From an uncultured Clostridium sp. (GTDB lineage Bacteria > Bacillota > Clostridia > Clostridiales > Clostridiaceae), in the NCBI RefSeq assembly GCF_947036855.1, contig NZ_CAMQRY010000001.1:44151-108150 (forward strand): DNA of 64,000 bases. The letters are read 5' to 3'. The first letter of the stretch is position 1, and every line of letters begins with the position of its first letter. The translations under genes were made by a program, and so were the position numbers. Below the pieces are notes generated by a model that saw nothing but the letters and a program-made list of their open reading frames with translations, was not told the origin of the DNA and made no database searches. Shown piece by piece: positions 41,397 through 50,026 of this stretch.

Positions 41397-41793
41397 AAAA
41401 GGAATTGTTACAGTACAAATAGTATGTTTTTTAAGTTTTATTTCAGTTGTTAGTTTATTAATTTTAAAAACTGAAATTAGTAAAACAAAATTTGTGGATT
41501 TTTATAAAAAAGAATCTTTTATAGAAGAGGATGTAAGAGAACTTGCGCAGAGATATTTATATAAATTTAAGACTGAAAAATTGGATTTACTAGAGCAATT
41601 AGATGATGAAAAAATTAGAAAGCAAGAGTATAGTCATTATGATAGTGGAAGTAAAATAAGTTATGATGAAGAAGCACAGGCGTTTAAAGTTACAGTTCAT
41701 ATAGATTATCAATTTAATTATTATGAATACTATAAATATAAAATTATAGAAGATAAAGGGATGAAAAATATTATTTTTAGTGAATTAAAATAA
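41377..41793 (+). CDS. Minor pseudopilin (GspK/ComGG-like, lacks Glu at +5)
   Basis: NKKG|IVTVQIVCFLSFISVVSLLIL. Confidence 0.7.
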   Translation: MGCMKNKKGIVTVQIVCFLSFISVVSLLILKTEISKTKFVDFYKKESFIEEDVRELAQRYLYKFKTEKLDLLEQLDDEKIRKQEYSHYDSGSKISYDEEAQAFKVTVHIDYQFNYYEYYKYKIIEDKGMKNIIFSELK

Positions 41794-42050
41794 ATTGTAA
41801 GTGATAAGGTTTAAATTAACTTTACTAGTTAAAAAATATAAAATTGAGATTATAATTAAAAATTGAGATAATATTTCTTAAAGTAATTGCATTTACAGGT
41901 ACTATTTGTTAGAATTAGGGTTGTTGCTTTGCATAAAGCAGGAATTATTATCAAATTATTCATAGTATAATTTACTACATAGATAATGTGTATTATTCAT
42001 AATATTAAGGTTATACTATAAATGAATTTATAGATTTTGGAGGGATATTT

Positions 42051-42611
42051 ATGATATCAGCAGGTGATATAAGAAAAGGAACAACTTTTGAGATTGAAGG
42101 ACAAGTATTTACAGTATTAGATTTCTTACATGTTAAACCAGGTAAAGGTGCAGCTTTCGTAAGAACTAAATTAAGAAATGTTATAGCTGGTGGGGCAATT
42201 GACAGAACATTTAACCCAACAGATAAATTACAAGAGGCTGTAATTGAAAGAAAAGAAATGCAATATCTTTATTCAGATGGAGCATTATACTACTTCATGG
42301 ATAATGAAACATATGAGCAAATTCCACTTAACTTTGAAAAAGTTGAAACAGCTATTAAATACTTAAAAGAAAATATGTCAGCAATAATTAAATTCTACAA
42401 AGAAGATGCTTTCTCAGTTGAAGCACCAAACTTCGTTGAATTAGAAATTACACAATGTGACCCAGCAGTAAAAGGTAATACAGCAAACAATGCTTTAAGA
42501 CCAGCTACACTTGAAACAGGTGCTACATCAATGGTTCCAATGTTCGTAGAACAAGGAGACGTTATAAGAGTAGATACTAGAACTGGTGAGTACATGGAAA
42601 GAATAAGATAA
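42051..42611 (+). CDS. efp: Elongation factor P
   Basis: [44 protein letters not shown]. Confidence 0.98.
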   Translation: MISAGDIRKGTTFEIEGQVFTVLDFLHVKPGKGAAFVRTKLRNVIAGGAIDRTFNPTDKLQEAVIERKEMQYLYSDGALYYFMDNETYEQIPLNFEKVETAIKYLKENMSAIIKFYKEDAFSVEAPNFVELEITQCDPAVKGNTANNALRPATLETGATSMVPMFVEQGDVIRVDTRTGEYMERIR

Positions 42612-42622
42612 TTAATGCTATA

Positions 42623-42648
42623 ATGCTAAGTTCTTTTGAACTTAGCAT
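42623..42648 (+). terminator. Hairpin after efp
   Basis: atgctaagttc-tttt-gaacttagcat perfect 11-bp stem; weak T tract. Confidence 0.6.
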
Positions 42649-42671
42649 ATTTAATATAAGGAAGTGTATAA

Positions 42672-43031
42672 ATGGATAATATTCGTGAAAATTTAACTCA
42701 GCTTAAATTTATTCTAGATGAAAATAAGGATATGGATAATATCTTTAATCGTAAGATGCTAGAGGTAGTTAATGGATTATATGATGTAGTTGAGGGTATG
42801 CAAGTAAATGTTGAAAGCATAGCTGAAGATTTATCATTTATAAATGAGGATTTATCTAATGTTCAAGAAGAACTTTTTGAAGAAGTATCTTTTGATGATT
42901 TAGATGATCAAGCAGATGAATATATTGAAATTAAATGCTTAAGTTGTGATAAACCAATATTTGTTGAAAATTCAGTACTTAAGAATAAAGAAAAAATACA
43001 ATGTCCATATTGTACAAATCAAATAAGTTAG
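42672..43031 (+). CDS. CD1247-like protein with C-terminal zinc ribbon
   Basis: MDNIRENLTQLKFILDENKDMDNIFNRKML...CLSCDKPIFVENSVLKNKEKIQCPYCTNQIS. Confidence 0.75.
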   Translation: MDNIRENLTQLKFILDENKDMDNIFNRKMLEVVNGLYDVVEGMQVNVESIAEDLSFINEDLSNVQEELFEEVSFDDLDDQADEYIEIKCLSCDKPIFVENSVLKNKEKIQCPYCTNQIS

Positions 43032-43041
43032 CAAATTAAGA

Positions 43042-43068
43042 AGATATCAGTGATGATGTCTTTTTTTT
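43042..43068 (+). terminator. Terminator upstream of the spoIIIA operon
   Basis: agatatca-gtga-tgatgtct + T8. Confidence 0.75.
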
Positions 43069-43080
43069 ATGCCTAAAAAA

Positions 43081-43140
43081 ACTTTACATAAATTTTGTAG
43101 AGTTTTTTTCAATTAAAAGGAATATTTTTTTATGTAAAGT
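43081..43140 (+). repeat. 12-bp perfect inverted repeat in the spoIIIAA promoter region
   Basis: actttacataaa (43081-43092) ... tttatgtaaagt (43129-43140). Confidence 0.6.
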
Positions 43141-43174
43141 AGTATTAATTTAAAGAGGTGAGAGGAGGGATTAA

Positions 43175-44059
43175 GTGGAGAAAATTTTAAGACTTTTACC
43201 AAAGAGTATAGCTAGCATGATAAGTGAACTAAATAAAAAAAATACTATAGAAGAAATTCGTATAGGCATAGGGAAGAAATTAAGGATTATAGAAAATGGA
43301 AATGAAATAGTAAAACCTTATGTAGCAACAAGTGAGGATATAAAGGGAATAGTTCAAAAAATAAGTAATTATTCATTATATGCCATTGAGGATGAAATAA
43401 GACAGGGATATATAACTGTTGATGGAGGACATAGAGTTGGTATTGCGGGACAGTGTATTATGCAAGGAAACTCAGTAAAAACAATAAAGCACATAAGTTC
43501 ACTTAACATAAGAATTGCTAGAGAAGTAATAGGCTCTTCTGATAAAGTTATGAGGCATATTATAAGTGGTGAGAGAGTTAATAATACTCTTATAATATCT
43601 CCTCCACGTTGTGGAAAAACTACAATACTTAGAGATATAAGCAGAAATTTATCAAGTGGTTATTCAAAGCTTGGACTTAAAGGAAAAAGAGTTGTGATAA
43701 TTGATGAGAGAAGTGAAATAGCATCATGTTACAGAGGTGTTCCACAGATGGATGTTGGTGATAGAACGGATGTATATGATAACTGTAAAAAAGAAGAAGG
43801 GTTAATTATGGCAATAAGAACCATGTCACCTGAAGTTATAATTTGTGATGAAATTGGTAGTGATAAAGATATTGAAGGGATAATTTCAGCATATAATTCG
43901 GGAGTAAATGTTATATGTACTTTGCATGGAAATAGTGTAGATGATTTATATAACAGAGAAGTTTTTAGAGAAGTTTTAAAACAAAAACTTATAAAGAAAG
44001 TAATTGTTTTAAGTGCTAAAAATGGAGCTGGAAGTATAGAAGAGGTCTATGATGTCTGA
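43175..44059 (+). CDS. spoIIIAA: Stage III sporulation protein AA
   Basis: SPPRCGKTTILRDISRNLS...VVIIDERSEIASCYRGVPQMDVGDRTDVYDNCKKEEGLIMAIRTMSPEVIICDEIG. Confidence 0.96.
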   Translation: MEKILRLLPKSIASMISELNKKNTIEEIRIGIGKKLRIIENGNEIVKPYVATSEDIKGIVQKISNYSLYAIEDEIRQGYITVDGGHRVGIAGQCIMQGNSVKTIKHISSLNIRIAREVIGSSDKVMRHIISGERVNNTLIISPPRCGKTTILRDISRNLSSGYSKLGLKGKRVVIIDERSEIASCYRGVPQMDVGDRTDVYDNCKKEEGLIMAIRTMSPEVIICDEIGSDKDIEGIISAYNSGVNVICTLHGNSVDDLYNREVFREVLKQKLIKKVIVLSAKNGAGSIEEVYDV

Positions 44060-44072
44060 TTTGGAGGGATAA

Positions 44073-44591
44073 ATGTTTAAAATAATAATATTAGTAGCGA
44101 TTGTACTTATTTGTTCGCTTATAGGTTATGTATACGGTGAAAGTTTTAAGGAGAGATATTTAGAACTTTCAGAACTTATGAGAAATCTTATAGATATGGA
44201 GAATGAGATAGTATATTCATACAGACCACTACCAGTTGTTTTAGAAATGGTAGGAAGAAAGTCAGATGGAGTTGTAGCAGATATATTTTTAGATACAGCG
44301 AGTCTTTTAGAAAATGGAGAAATGGATGATATAAAAACCGCATTTTCAATTTCTTTAAATAATCAAAAAGAGCAAATTGCAATGACAAAAGAAGATTTTG
44401 ATATAATTTTAGATTTATCAAAATCACTTGGGGACACAGATATTTTAGGGCAGGAACATATATTTGCTTTAGCTAAAGAAAAGCTTTCAAAAAGGGTAAA
44501 CATTGCAGAAAAAGAGTATTCAGATAGCTGTAAAATGTATAAATACTTAGGTGTTAGTGTTGGGCTTATGATAGCTATTTTCTTAATATAG
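44073..44591 (+). CDS. spoIIIAB: Stage III sporulation protein AB
   Basis: Operon position; SFKERYLELSELMRNLIDMENEIVYSYRPLPVVLEM. Confidence 0.92.
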   Translation: MFKIIILVAIVLICSLIGYVYGESFKERYLELSELMRNLIDMENEIVYSYRPLPVVLEMVGRKSDGVVADIFLDTASLLENGEMDDIKTAFSISLNNQKEQIAMTKEDFDIILDLSKSLGDTDILGQEHIFALAKEKLSKRVNIAEKEYSDSCKMYKYLGVSVGLMIAIFLI

Positions 44592-44612
44592 ATAGAATGG
44601 GAGGAAGAAGAT

Positions 44613-44807
44613 ATGGATTTAAGTTTAATTTTTAAACTTGCTGGTGTTGGAGTGCTTTTATTTATAGTTGATGAAATTTTAAAAATATGCGACAAAGGCA
44701 ATTATGCAAAGGGTGTAAATATAGTGGCAATAATAATAATGCTTGGTCTTATAGTAAATGAAATAGCAGGTTTATTAAATGAAGTAAAAACTATATTTAT
44801 GTTTTAG
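44613..44807 (+). CDS. spoIIIAC: Stage III sporulation protein AC
   Basis: 64 aa, two TM, VGVLLFIVDEILKICDKGNYAKGVNIVAIIIMLGLIV. Confidence 0.93.
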   Translation: MDLSLIFKLAGVGVLLFIVDEILKICDKGNYAKGVNIVAIIIMLGLIVNEIAGLLNEVKTIFMF

Positions 44808-44816
44808 GAGAAGATT

Positions 44817-45206
44817 ATGGAATTTATTATTAAAGTAAGTGCTTTAGCAATAGCTGCAAGTTGTATTCTGATAATTATATGTAATATACACAAAAATACA
44901 GGTTCGATGATTAAAATATTAGTTATTACAATGATAGTTGCTTTATTTTTACCATATATAGGTCAAATAATAAACTTTATAAAAGATATGGCAAATACAG
45001 CAGGTATAGATAGTTTATATATAGAAATTGTTATGAAAATAATTGGAATTTCATATGTAGCAACATTTTGTGGTTCTATATGTGATAGCCTTGGAATGGG
45101 TGATATTGGAAAAAATGTAGCTGTTGCAGCAAAAATAATGATACTTTTTTTAGCAATCCCAATACTTACAGGTGTATTAAATTCAATTTTAAGCATATTG
45201 AGGTGA
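44817..45206 (+). CDS. spoIIIAD: Stage III sporulation protein AD
   Basis: GISYVATFCGSICDSLGMGDIGKNVAVAAKIMILFLAIPI. Confidence 0.93.
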   Translation: MEFIIKVSALAIAASCILIIICNIHKNTGSMIKILVITMIVALFLPYIGQIINFIKDMANTAGIDSLYIEIVMKIIGISYVATFCGSICDSLGMGDIGKNVAVAAKIMILFLAIPILTGVLNSILSILR

Positions 45207-45209
45207 TTT

Positions 45210-46397
45210 ATGGATAAGAAACTCGTAAGGTTTATTTTAAGTTTTTTTATTATGTTTAGTGGATTTAGTGTTATATGCCTTGCTAATGATACTGAGCTAA
45301 AAGATAGTTTTGAAAGTACAAAACAGGAACTTGAAACAGATGTGAGTATAGAAAAGTTTTATGAATATATAAATAATATGAATTCTGAAGTTGAAATGCT
45401 AGAGGGGATGAGTGCAAAAGAATATGTTGAAAAGTTTTTAGAAACTGGAGAATCACCTGTAGAAATATCTAAAGTTTTAAAAGGTGTTGTATCATTTTTC
45501 TTTAAAGAATTACTCGTGATGTTAAAACTTCTTACAGCTTTTATAGTAATAGCACTTTTAAGTTCTTTGCTTGAATGTTTACAAGATGCTTTTGATAATG
45601 AAACAGTTTCAAAAGTTGCATTTTTTGCATGTTATGCACTTGCAGTAATGCTACTTACTTCAACATTTTTATTAGGGCTTGGAATAGCTAAAGATGTAAT
45701 AAATAATTTAGTCGGTTTTATGGGTGCTCTAATGCCTGTTTTAATATTTTTATTATCTACGGCAGGTGGGATTACTTCAGCAGTTACAATGGATCCAATA
45801 GTTATTTTACTTGTGTCAATTGTACCAAAGATATATATAGATTTTATATTCCCTTTAATACTTATAAAGTTTGCACTAGAGTTTGTAAATAATTTATCGG
45901 ATGATATAAATCTTGATAAAATGTGTGATTTTTTTAAGTATATAGCAGCATGGTCACAAGGGATTTTACTGACAGTATTTGTTGGGATTATGGCAATTAG
46001 AGGGATAAGTGCAAATACAATTGATGCTGTAACTCTTAAAACAGCAAAGTTTGCAGTTGATAATTTTATACCAGTTGTAGGTAAATCTTTTTCAGATGCA
46101 ATTACAACAGTAGCAGGGTACTCTTTAGTATTAAAAAATGCGATAAGTTCTGTTGGACTTGTAGCAATAATAGGAATGATGTTATACCCAGTTATAAAAA
46201 TTGCAATGATGATTTTTAGTTGTAGATTAACAGAAGCACTTGTACAACAAGTTGCAAATAAAAAGCTTGTAGGTGCTATAGAATCACTAGGTGATGCTAT
46301 GACTATGGTATTTGCATGTATTGCAAGTATAAGTATTATGTTTTTTATAGTAATAGCAATAATGTCTTCAGCAGGTGGATTTGTAGTAGGAGGATAA
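45210..46397 (+). CDS. spoIIIAE: Stage III sporulation protein AE
   Basis: Multi-TM; STAGGITSAVTMDPIVILLVSIVPKIYIDFIFPLILIKFAL. Confidence 0.93.
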   Translation: MDKKLVRFILSFFIMFSGFSVICLANDTELKDSFESTKQELETDVSIEKFYEYINNMNSEVEMLEGMSAKEYVEKFLETGESPVEISKVLKGVVSFFFKELLVMLKLLTAFIVIALLSSLLECLQDAFDNETVSKVAFFACYALAVMLLTSTFLLGLGIAKDVINNLVGFMGALMPVLIFLLSTAGGITSAVTMDPIVILLVSIVPKIYIDFIFPLILIKFALEFVNNLSDDINLDKMCDFFKYIAAWSQGILLTVFVGIMAIRGISANTIDAVTLKTAKFAVDNFIPVVGKSFSDAITTVAGYSLVLKNAISSVGLVAIIGMMLYPVIKIAMMIFSCRLTEALVQQVANKKLVGAIESLGDAMTMVFACIASISIMFFIVIAIMSSAGGFVVGG

Positions 46398-46398
46398 G

Positions 46399-46962
46399 AT
46401 GGAGTATTTAAAGAGTTTTGCTATAACACTAACTAGCATGTGCGTGTTTATAGTGGCAGTAGAAATGATACTGCCGGAAAATAAAATAAAAAGCCATCAA
46501 AAGTTTGTTTTATCTTTAATAATATTATCCGTAATGTTAACTCCTATAGTAAAACTTCTAGGTGGAAATACAAACGATATTGCAAGAAAGATAGAAAATG
46601 CTATTGATAATGAGCTTACAGTAAGCTTACAGGAAAGCTTTTATGAAAAAGAAAGTAGCACATCATTTGTTGTAGAAAGACTAGAAGATGAGTGCAAAAA
46701 TCTTTTAGAGAAAGAATTTACAGAATATAAGTTTAAGGTGAAAATGGATGCAAAAATGAATTTAGATACTTTTAATACTGATTTTAATAGTGTGAAGGTA
46801 AGTGTTAGTAAAAGAGATAAATCAAAGATTGATAAAGTTGAGAAAGTGCAAATTGGTGATGTGATTAAAGAAATAGAAAGTGAATTATCAAAAAAAATAA
46901 AGTCATTTATGGGTAAAACCCTTGAAATAGATGAAAAAATAATAAGTGTTTTGGAGGGATAG
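46399..46962 (+). CDS. spoIIIAF: Stage III sporulation protein AF
   Basis: Operon position; FAITLTSMCVFIVAVEMILPENKIKSHQKFVLSLIILSVMLTPIVKL. Confidence 0.9.
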   Translation: MEYLKSFAITLTSMCVFIVAVEMILPENKIKSHQKFVLSLIILSVMLTPIVKLLGGNTNDIARKIENAIDNELTVSLQESFYEKESSTSFVVERLEDECKNLLEKEFTEYKFKVKMDAKMNLDTFNTDFNSVKVSVSKRDKSKIDKVEKVQIGDVIKEIESELSKKIKSFMGKTLEIDEKIISVLEG

Positions 46963-46965
46963 TGC

Positions 46966-47574
46966 TTGGAGGATAATAAAATTGAAATAATACTTGGGAA
47001 ACTTAAAAAAAATAAAAAAGTAGGACCATTATTAATTATACTTTTAGTTCTAATAATAATAGGTTTTGGATTGTCATATTTAGGAGACATAAATAATATA
47101 TCTAAGAAGGAAGAGGGAAAAGTTACTATTTTAAATGGTGATGAAGATGCAAGTATACCAACAATTGACCATGAGTATGAAGAAAAGCAAAGAACAGACC
47201 TGAGCAAGATATTAAGCAAAATAGAGGGTGTTGGGAATGTAGAAGTTATGCTTAGATTTGGTGGAAGTGAGATAAAAGTACCAGCAACAGATAATAATAA
47301 TAAACAGAGCACAACAGAAGAAACTGATAGCGAAGGTGGAAAAAGAGTTAATACAGAGGCTTTAGATGATGATAAAGTGGTGATGAAAAATGATGAAGAT
47401 GGAAATTCACCATATATATTAGAAACTAAGAAACCAGAGGTTACAGGAGTTATGATAGTTGCACAGGGGGCACAAGATAGCAAGGTTAAATATGAAATAA
47501 GTAAAGCAGTTGCTAGTTTGTATGACATAAGTTTAGAAGATGTAAGTATTTTTCCAATGGAAGAATCAAAATAA
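46966..47574 (+). CDS. spoIIIAG: Stage III sporulation protein AG (TTG start)
   Basis: LSKILSKIEGVGNVEVMLRFGGSE...KKPEVTGVMIVAQGAQDSKVKYEISKAVASLYDIS. Confidence 0.93.
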   Translation: MEDNKIEIILGKLKKNKKVGPLLIILLVLIIIGFGLSYLGDINNISKKEEGKVTILNGDEDASIPTIDHEYEEKQRTDLSKILSKIEGVGNVEVMLRFGGSEIKVPATDNNNKQSTTEETDSEGGKRVNTEALDDDKVVMKNDEDGNSPYILETKKPEVTGVMIVAQGAQDSKVKYEISKAVASLYDISLEDVSIFPMEESK

Positions 47575-47597
47575 ATTAAATTTACGGGGGTATTTAT

Positions 47598-48119
47598 ATG
47601 AATTACAAAGGTATTAACAGCAAACAGGCAATGATATTAACTTCATTGTTAGTATTATTATTAGGAGTAGGAGTTCTAGCACATAATGTAAACACAAAAC
47701 TTGAAAATGGTGATCTTGCATTAACTATGAAAGAGCAAGGTAAGGAAGAAGAAGTTAAAAAAGAAGAAACTAAATCAGATGGAAATTATTTTTATGAAAC
47801 AAGAAGTGTAAGAGAGCAAGAAGATGAAAAAGCTATAGAAACTTTAAAAGCAATAATTGCAGATGAAAATACATCAAAGGATCAAAAAGATTCAGCAACA
47901 GAAAATCTAACAGATAAAACAACTAATAGAGATTTAGAAAGCAGAATAGAGCTTGAGGTTAAAAGTAAGGGATATAAAGATGCAATTTGTTTTCTTGATG
48001 GAGAAAAAGCTAGAGTAGTTGTTGCAGAAGAGAAGTTAACAGAAGAAAAAGTTTTAGAGATTCAAGATATTGTTAAAAAGGTTGCACAAGTTTATGATGT
48101 TCAAATAGAAGCTAAATAA
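47598..48119 (+). CDS. spoIIIAH: Stage III sporulation protein AH
   Basis: KQAMILTSLLVLLLGVGVLAHNVN...YFYETRSVREQEDEKAIETLKAIIADENTSKDQKDSATENL. Confidence 0.93.
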   Translation: MNYKGINSKQAMILTSLLVLLLGVGVLAHNVNTKLENGDLALTMKEQGKEEEVKKEETKSDGNYFYETRSVREQEDEKAIETLKAIIADENTSKDQKDSATENLTDKTTNRDLESRIELEVKSKGYKDAICFLDGEKARVVVAEEKLTEEKVLEIQDIVKKVAQVYDVQIEAK

Positions 48120-48207
48120 GTAATTGTATTGTAATAGCAAATTTGATATAATGTAGCTATAATTAACAAGTTTTAGAATTAAAACTAGGGTAGGAGGGTT
48201 CACTTTT

Positions 48208-48591
48208 ATGGATCAAATGGATAAAGAGAATAATAACCTCGGAATAGTTAAAATTTCTGATGAGGTAATAGGAGTTATATCAGCTATTGCAGCTTCTGAA
48301 ATAGATGGGATTGTTGATGCAGATACAAAAAGCTTAGCAAACAAGTTAAAAGGAAAAAAACATATTGGGAAATCTGTTAAAGTAAATATGGAAGCAGATG
48401 CAGCAGTAATAGAAATTGCCGTTGTTGTAAAATATGGAATAAATATTCCTGAAACTGTAATGCAAGTGCAAGAAAACATCAAGAGAACTGTTGAAGCAAT
48501 TACAGGACTTAGTATTAAGGCTGTAAATGTAGTAGTACAAAACATAATTATTTCAAAGAATGAAGAAGAGAATGAAATTAAAGAGAGATAA
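48208..48591 (+). CDS. Asp23/Gls24 family envelope stress protein
   Basis: GIVKISDEVIGVISAIAASEIDGIVD...VNMEADAAVIEIAVVVKYGINIPETVMQVQENIKRTVEAITGL. Confidence 0.95.
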   Translation: MDQMDKENNNLGIVKISDEVIGVISAIAASEIDGIVDADTKSLANKLKGKKHIGKSVKVNMEADAAVIEIAVVVKYGINIPETVMQVQENIKRTVEAITGLSIKAVNVVVQNIIISKNEEENEIKER

Positions 48592-48594
48592 AAG

Positions 48595-48625
48595 ACACCC
48601 TCTGTGTTGCAGAGGGTGTTTGCTT
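48595..48625 (+). terminator. Terminator after the Asp23 gene
   Basis: acaccctctg-tgttg-cagagggtgt + ttgcttg. Confidence 0.75.
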
Positions 48626-48704
48626 GTTGACAAAATAGGGTAAGATAATATATAACTAACTAAGATATAGTTAAAAAGCAAGATAAAAACTTAGGAGGAC
48701 AATT

Positions 48705-49166
48705 ATGAATAGAAAGAAATCAAGAGAGTACTTAATGCAATTAATTTACCAAATGGATATAACAAAGGATAGTGCAGGTGATGTATTTGATACATTCATG
48801 GAAAATGAAGATATAGAGAAAAAAGGTATAGATTTATCATACATAAAAACTTGTTTAATAGGAATAATGAGAGATAAAGAATTAATAGATTCTAAAATAG
48901 AGAGTAAATTAGTTAATTGGAAGCTTAGCAGAATATCAAAAGTTAATATTGCAATAGCTAGATTATCTGTATTTGAGATGTTCTTCTATAAAGAAGATGA
49001 TATTCCAGCAAAAGTTTCAATAAACGAAGCAATAGAGCTTTGTAAAGAATTCTCTGATGAAAAATCAGTAGCATTTATAAATGGATTATTAGATAAGGTT
49101 TATAAAGCAGAAGATATGGATGATACAGAGATAGAAGAAGAGGTTGTAGCAGAAATAGTAGAATAA
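48705..49166 (+). CDS. nusB: Transcription antitermination factor NusB
   Basis: MNRKKSREYLMQLIYQMDI...INVAI-type region VNIAIARLSVFEMFFYKEDDIPAKVSINEAIELCKEFSDEKSVAFINGLLDKV. Confidence 0.95.
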   Translation: MNRKKSREYLMQLIYQMDITKDSAGDVFDTFMENEDIEKKGIDLSYIKTCLIGIMRDKELIDSKIESKLVNWKLSRISKVNIAIARLSVFEMFFYKEDDIPAKVSINEAIELCKEFSDEKSVAFINGLLDKVYKAEDMDDTEIEEEVVAEIVE

Positions 49167-49189
49167 TTTAATGGTTAGGAGAATGGTAT

Positions 49190-50026
49190 ATGGGGGCAAT
49201 AATCGATGGTAAAAAAGTATCAGAAGATATAAAGTCTGATATAAGGGTATTTGTAAATGGGAGAAAAGAAAGTGGTAAATCAGTTCCAAAGATAGCATCT
49301 ATATTAGTAGGTGAAGATGGTGGATCTATTTATTATCAAAACTTTCAAGAGAAAATAGCATTAGATTTAGGTATAGAGTTTGAAAAAGTGAGATTTTCAA
49401 ATGATATAAAGCAAAGTGAGTTAGAAGAAACAATAAATAAATTAAACAAAAGTGAAGAGGTAGATGGAATAATGTTATTATTACCTCTTCCTTTACATAT
49501 TGATGAAGCATATATAACAGGCCTTATTAGTACGGAAAAAGATATTGATTGTTTATCAGAGAGTACAGTAGGACAGTTTTATAAAGGTGAAGATAGTTAT
49601 AAACCTTGTACACCATATAGTGTAATAACTCTGTTAAAGAGTTATAATATAAAACTTGAATCAGCAAATGTTGTTATTATTGGTAGAAGCAATATTGTAG
49701 GAAAACCTCTTGCTCAAATGTTTTTAAATGAAAATGCAACTGTTACAATATGCCATTCTAAAACTAAAGATATAAAAGAAATTACAAAAAGGGCTGATAT
49801 AGTAGTTGTTGCTATAGGAAGACCTAAATTTGTAGATAGTTCATATATTAGTAAAAATACAGTGGTAATAGATGTTGGAACAACTAAATTTGAAGGTAAA
49901 ATTACTGGAGATGTAGATTTTGAAGATGTTAAAGATATAGCTAGCTATATAACACCAGTACCTGGTGGGGTTGGAGCTTTAACAACAACATTATTATTTA
50001 AAAATCTTTGCGAGGGAATGAGATAA
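49190..50026 (+). CDS. folD: FolD family methylenetetrahydrofolate dehydrogenase; cyclohydrolase residues altered
   Basis: IIGRSNIVGKPLAQMFLNENATVTICHSKT...ASYITPVPGGVGALTTTLL. Confidence 0.93.
   Translation: MGAIIDGKKVSEDIKSDIRVFVNGRKESGKSVPKIASILVGEDGGSIYYQNFQEKIALDLGIEFEKVRFSNDIKQSELEETINKLNKSEEVDGIMLLLPLPLHIDEAYITGLISTEKDIDCLSESTVGQFYKGEDSYKPCTPYSVITLLKSYNIKLESANVVIIGRSNIVGKPLAQMFLNENATVTICHSKTKDIKEITKRADIVVVAIGRPKFVDSSYISKNTVVIDVGTTKFEGKITGDVDFEDVKDIASYITPVPGGVGALTTTLLFKNLCEGMR

Noticed and set aside
43615-43650. SpoIIIAA Walker A SPPRCGKTT (Ser instead of Gly at the first position)
   Set aside because: The GKTT core is intact and this P-loop variant seems compatible with ordinary SpoIIIAA; not considered unusual.
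46641-47528. 295-aa minus-strand ORF antisense to spoIIIAF/spoIIIAG
   Set aside because: Ser/Leu/Phe-rich low-complexity translation typical of the antisense of AT-rich Lys/Glu coding sequence; no SD or recognisable domain; sense genes are clearly real.
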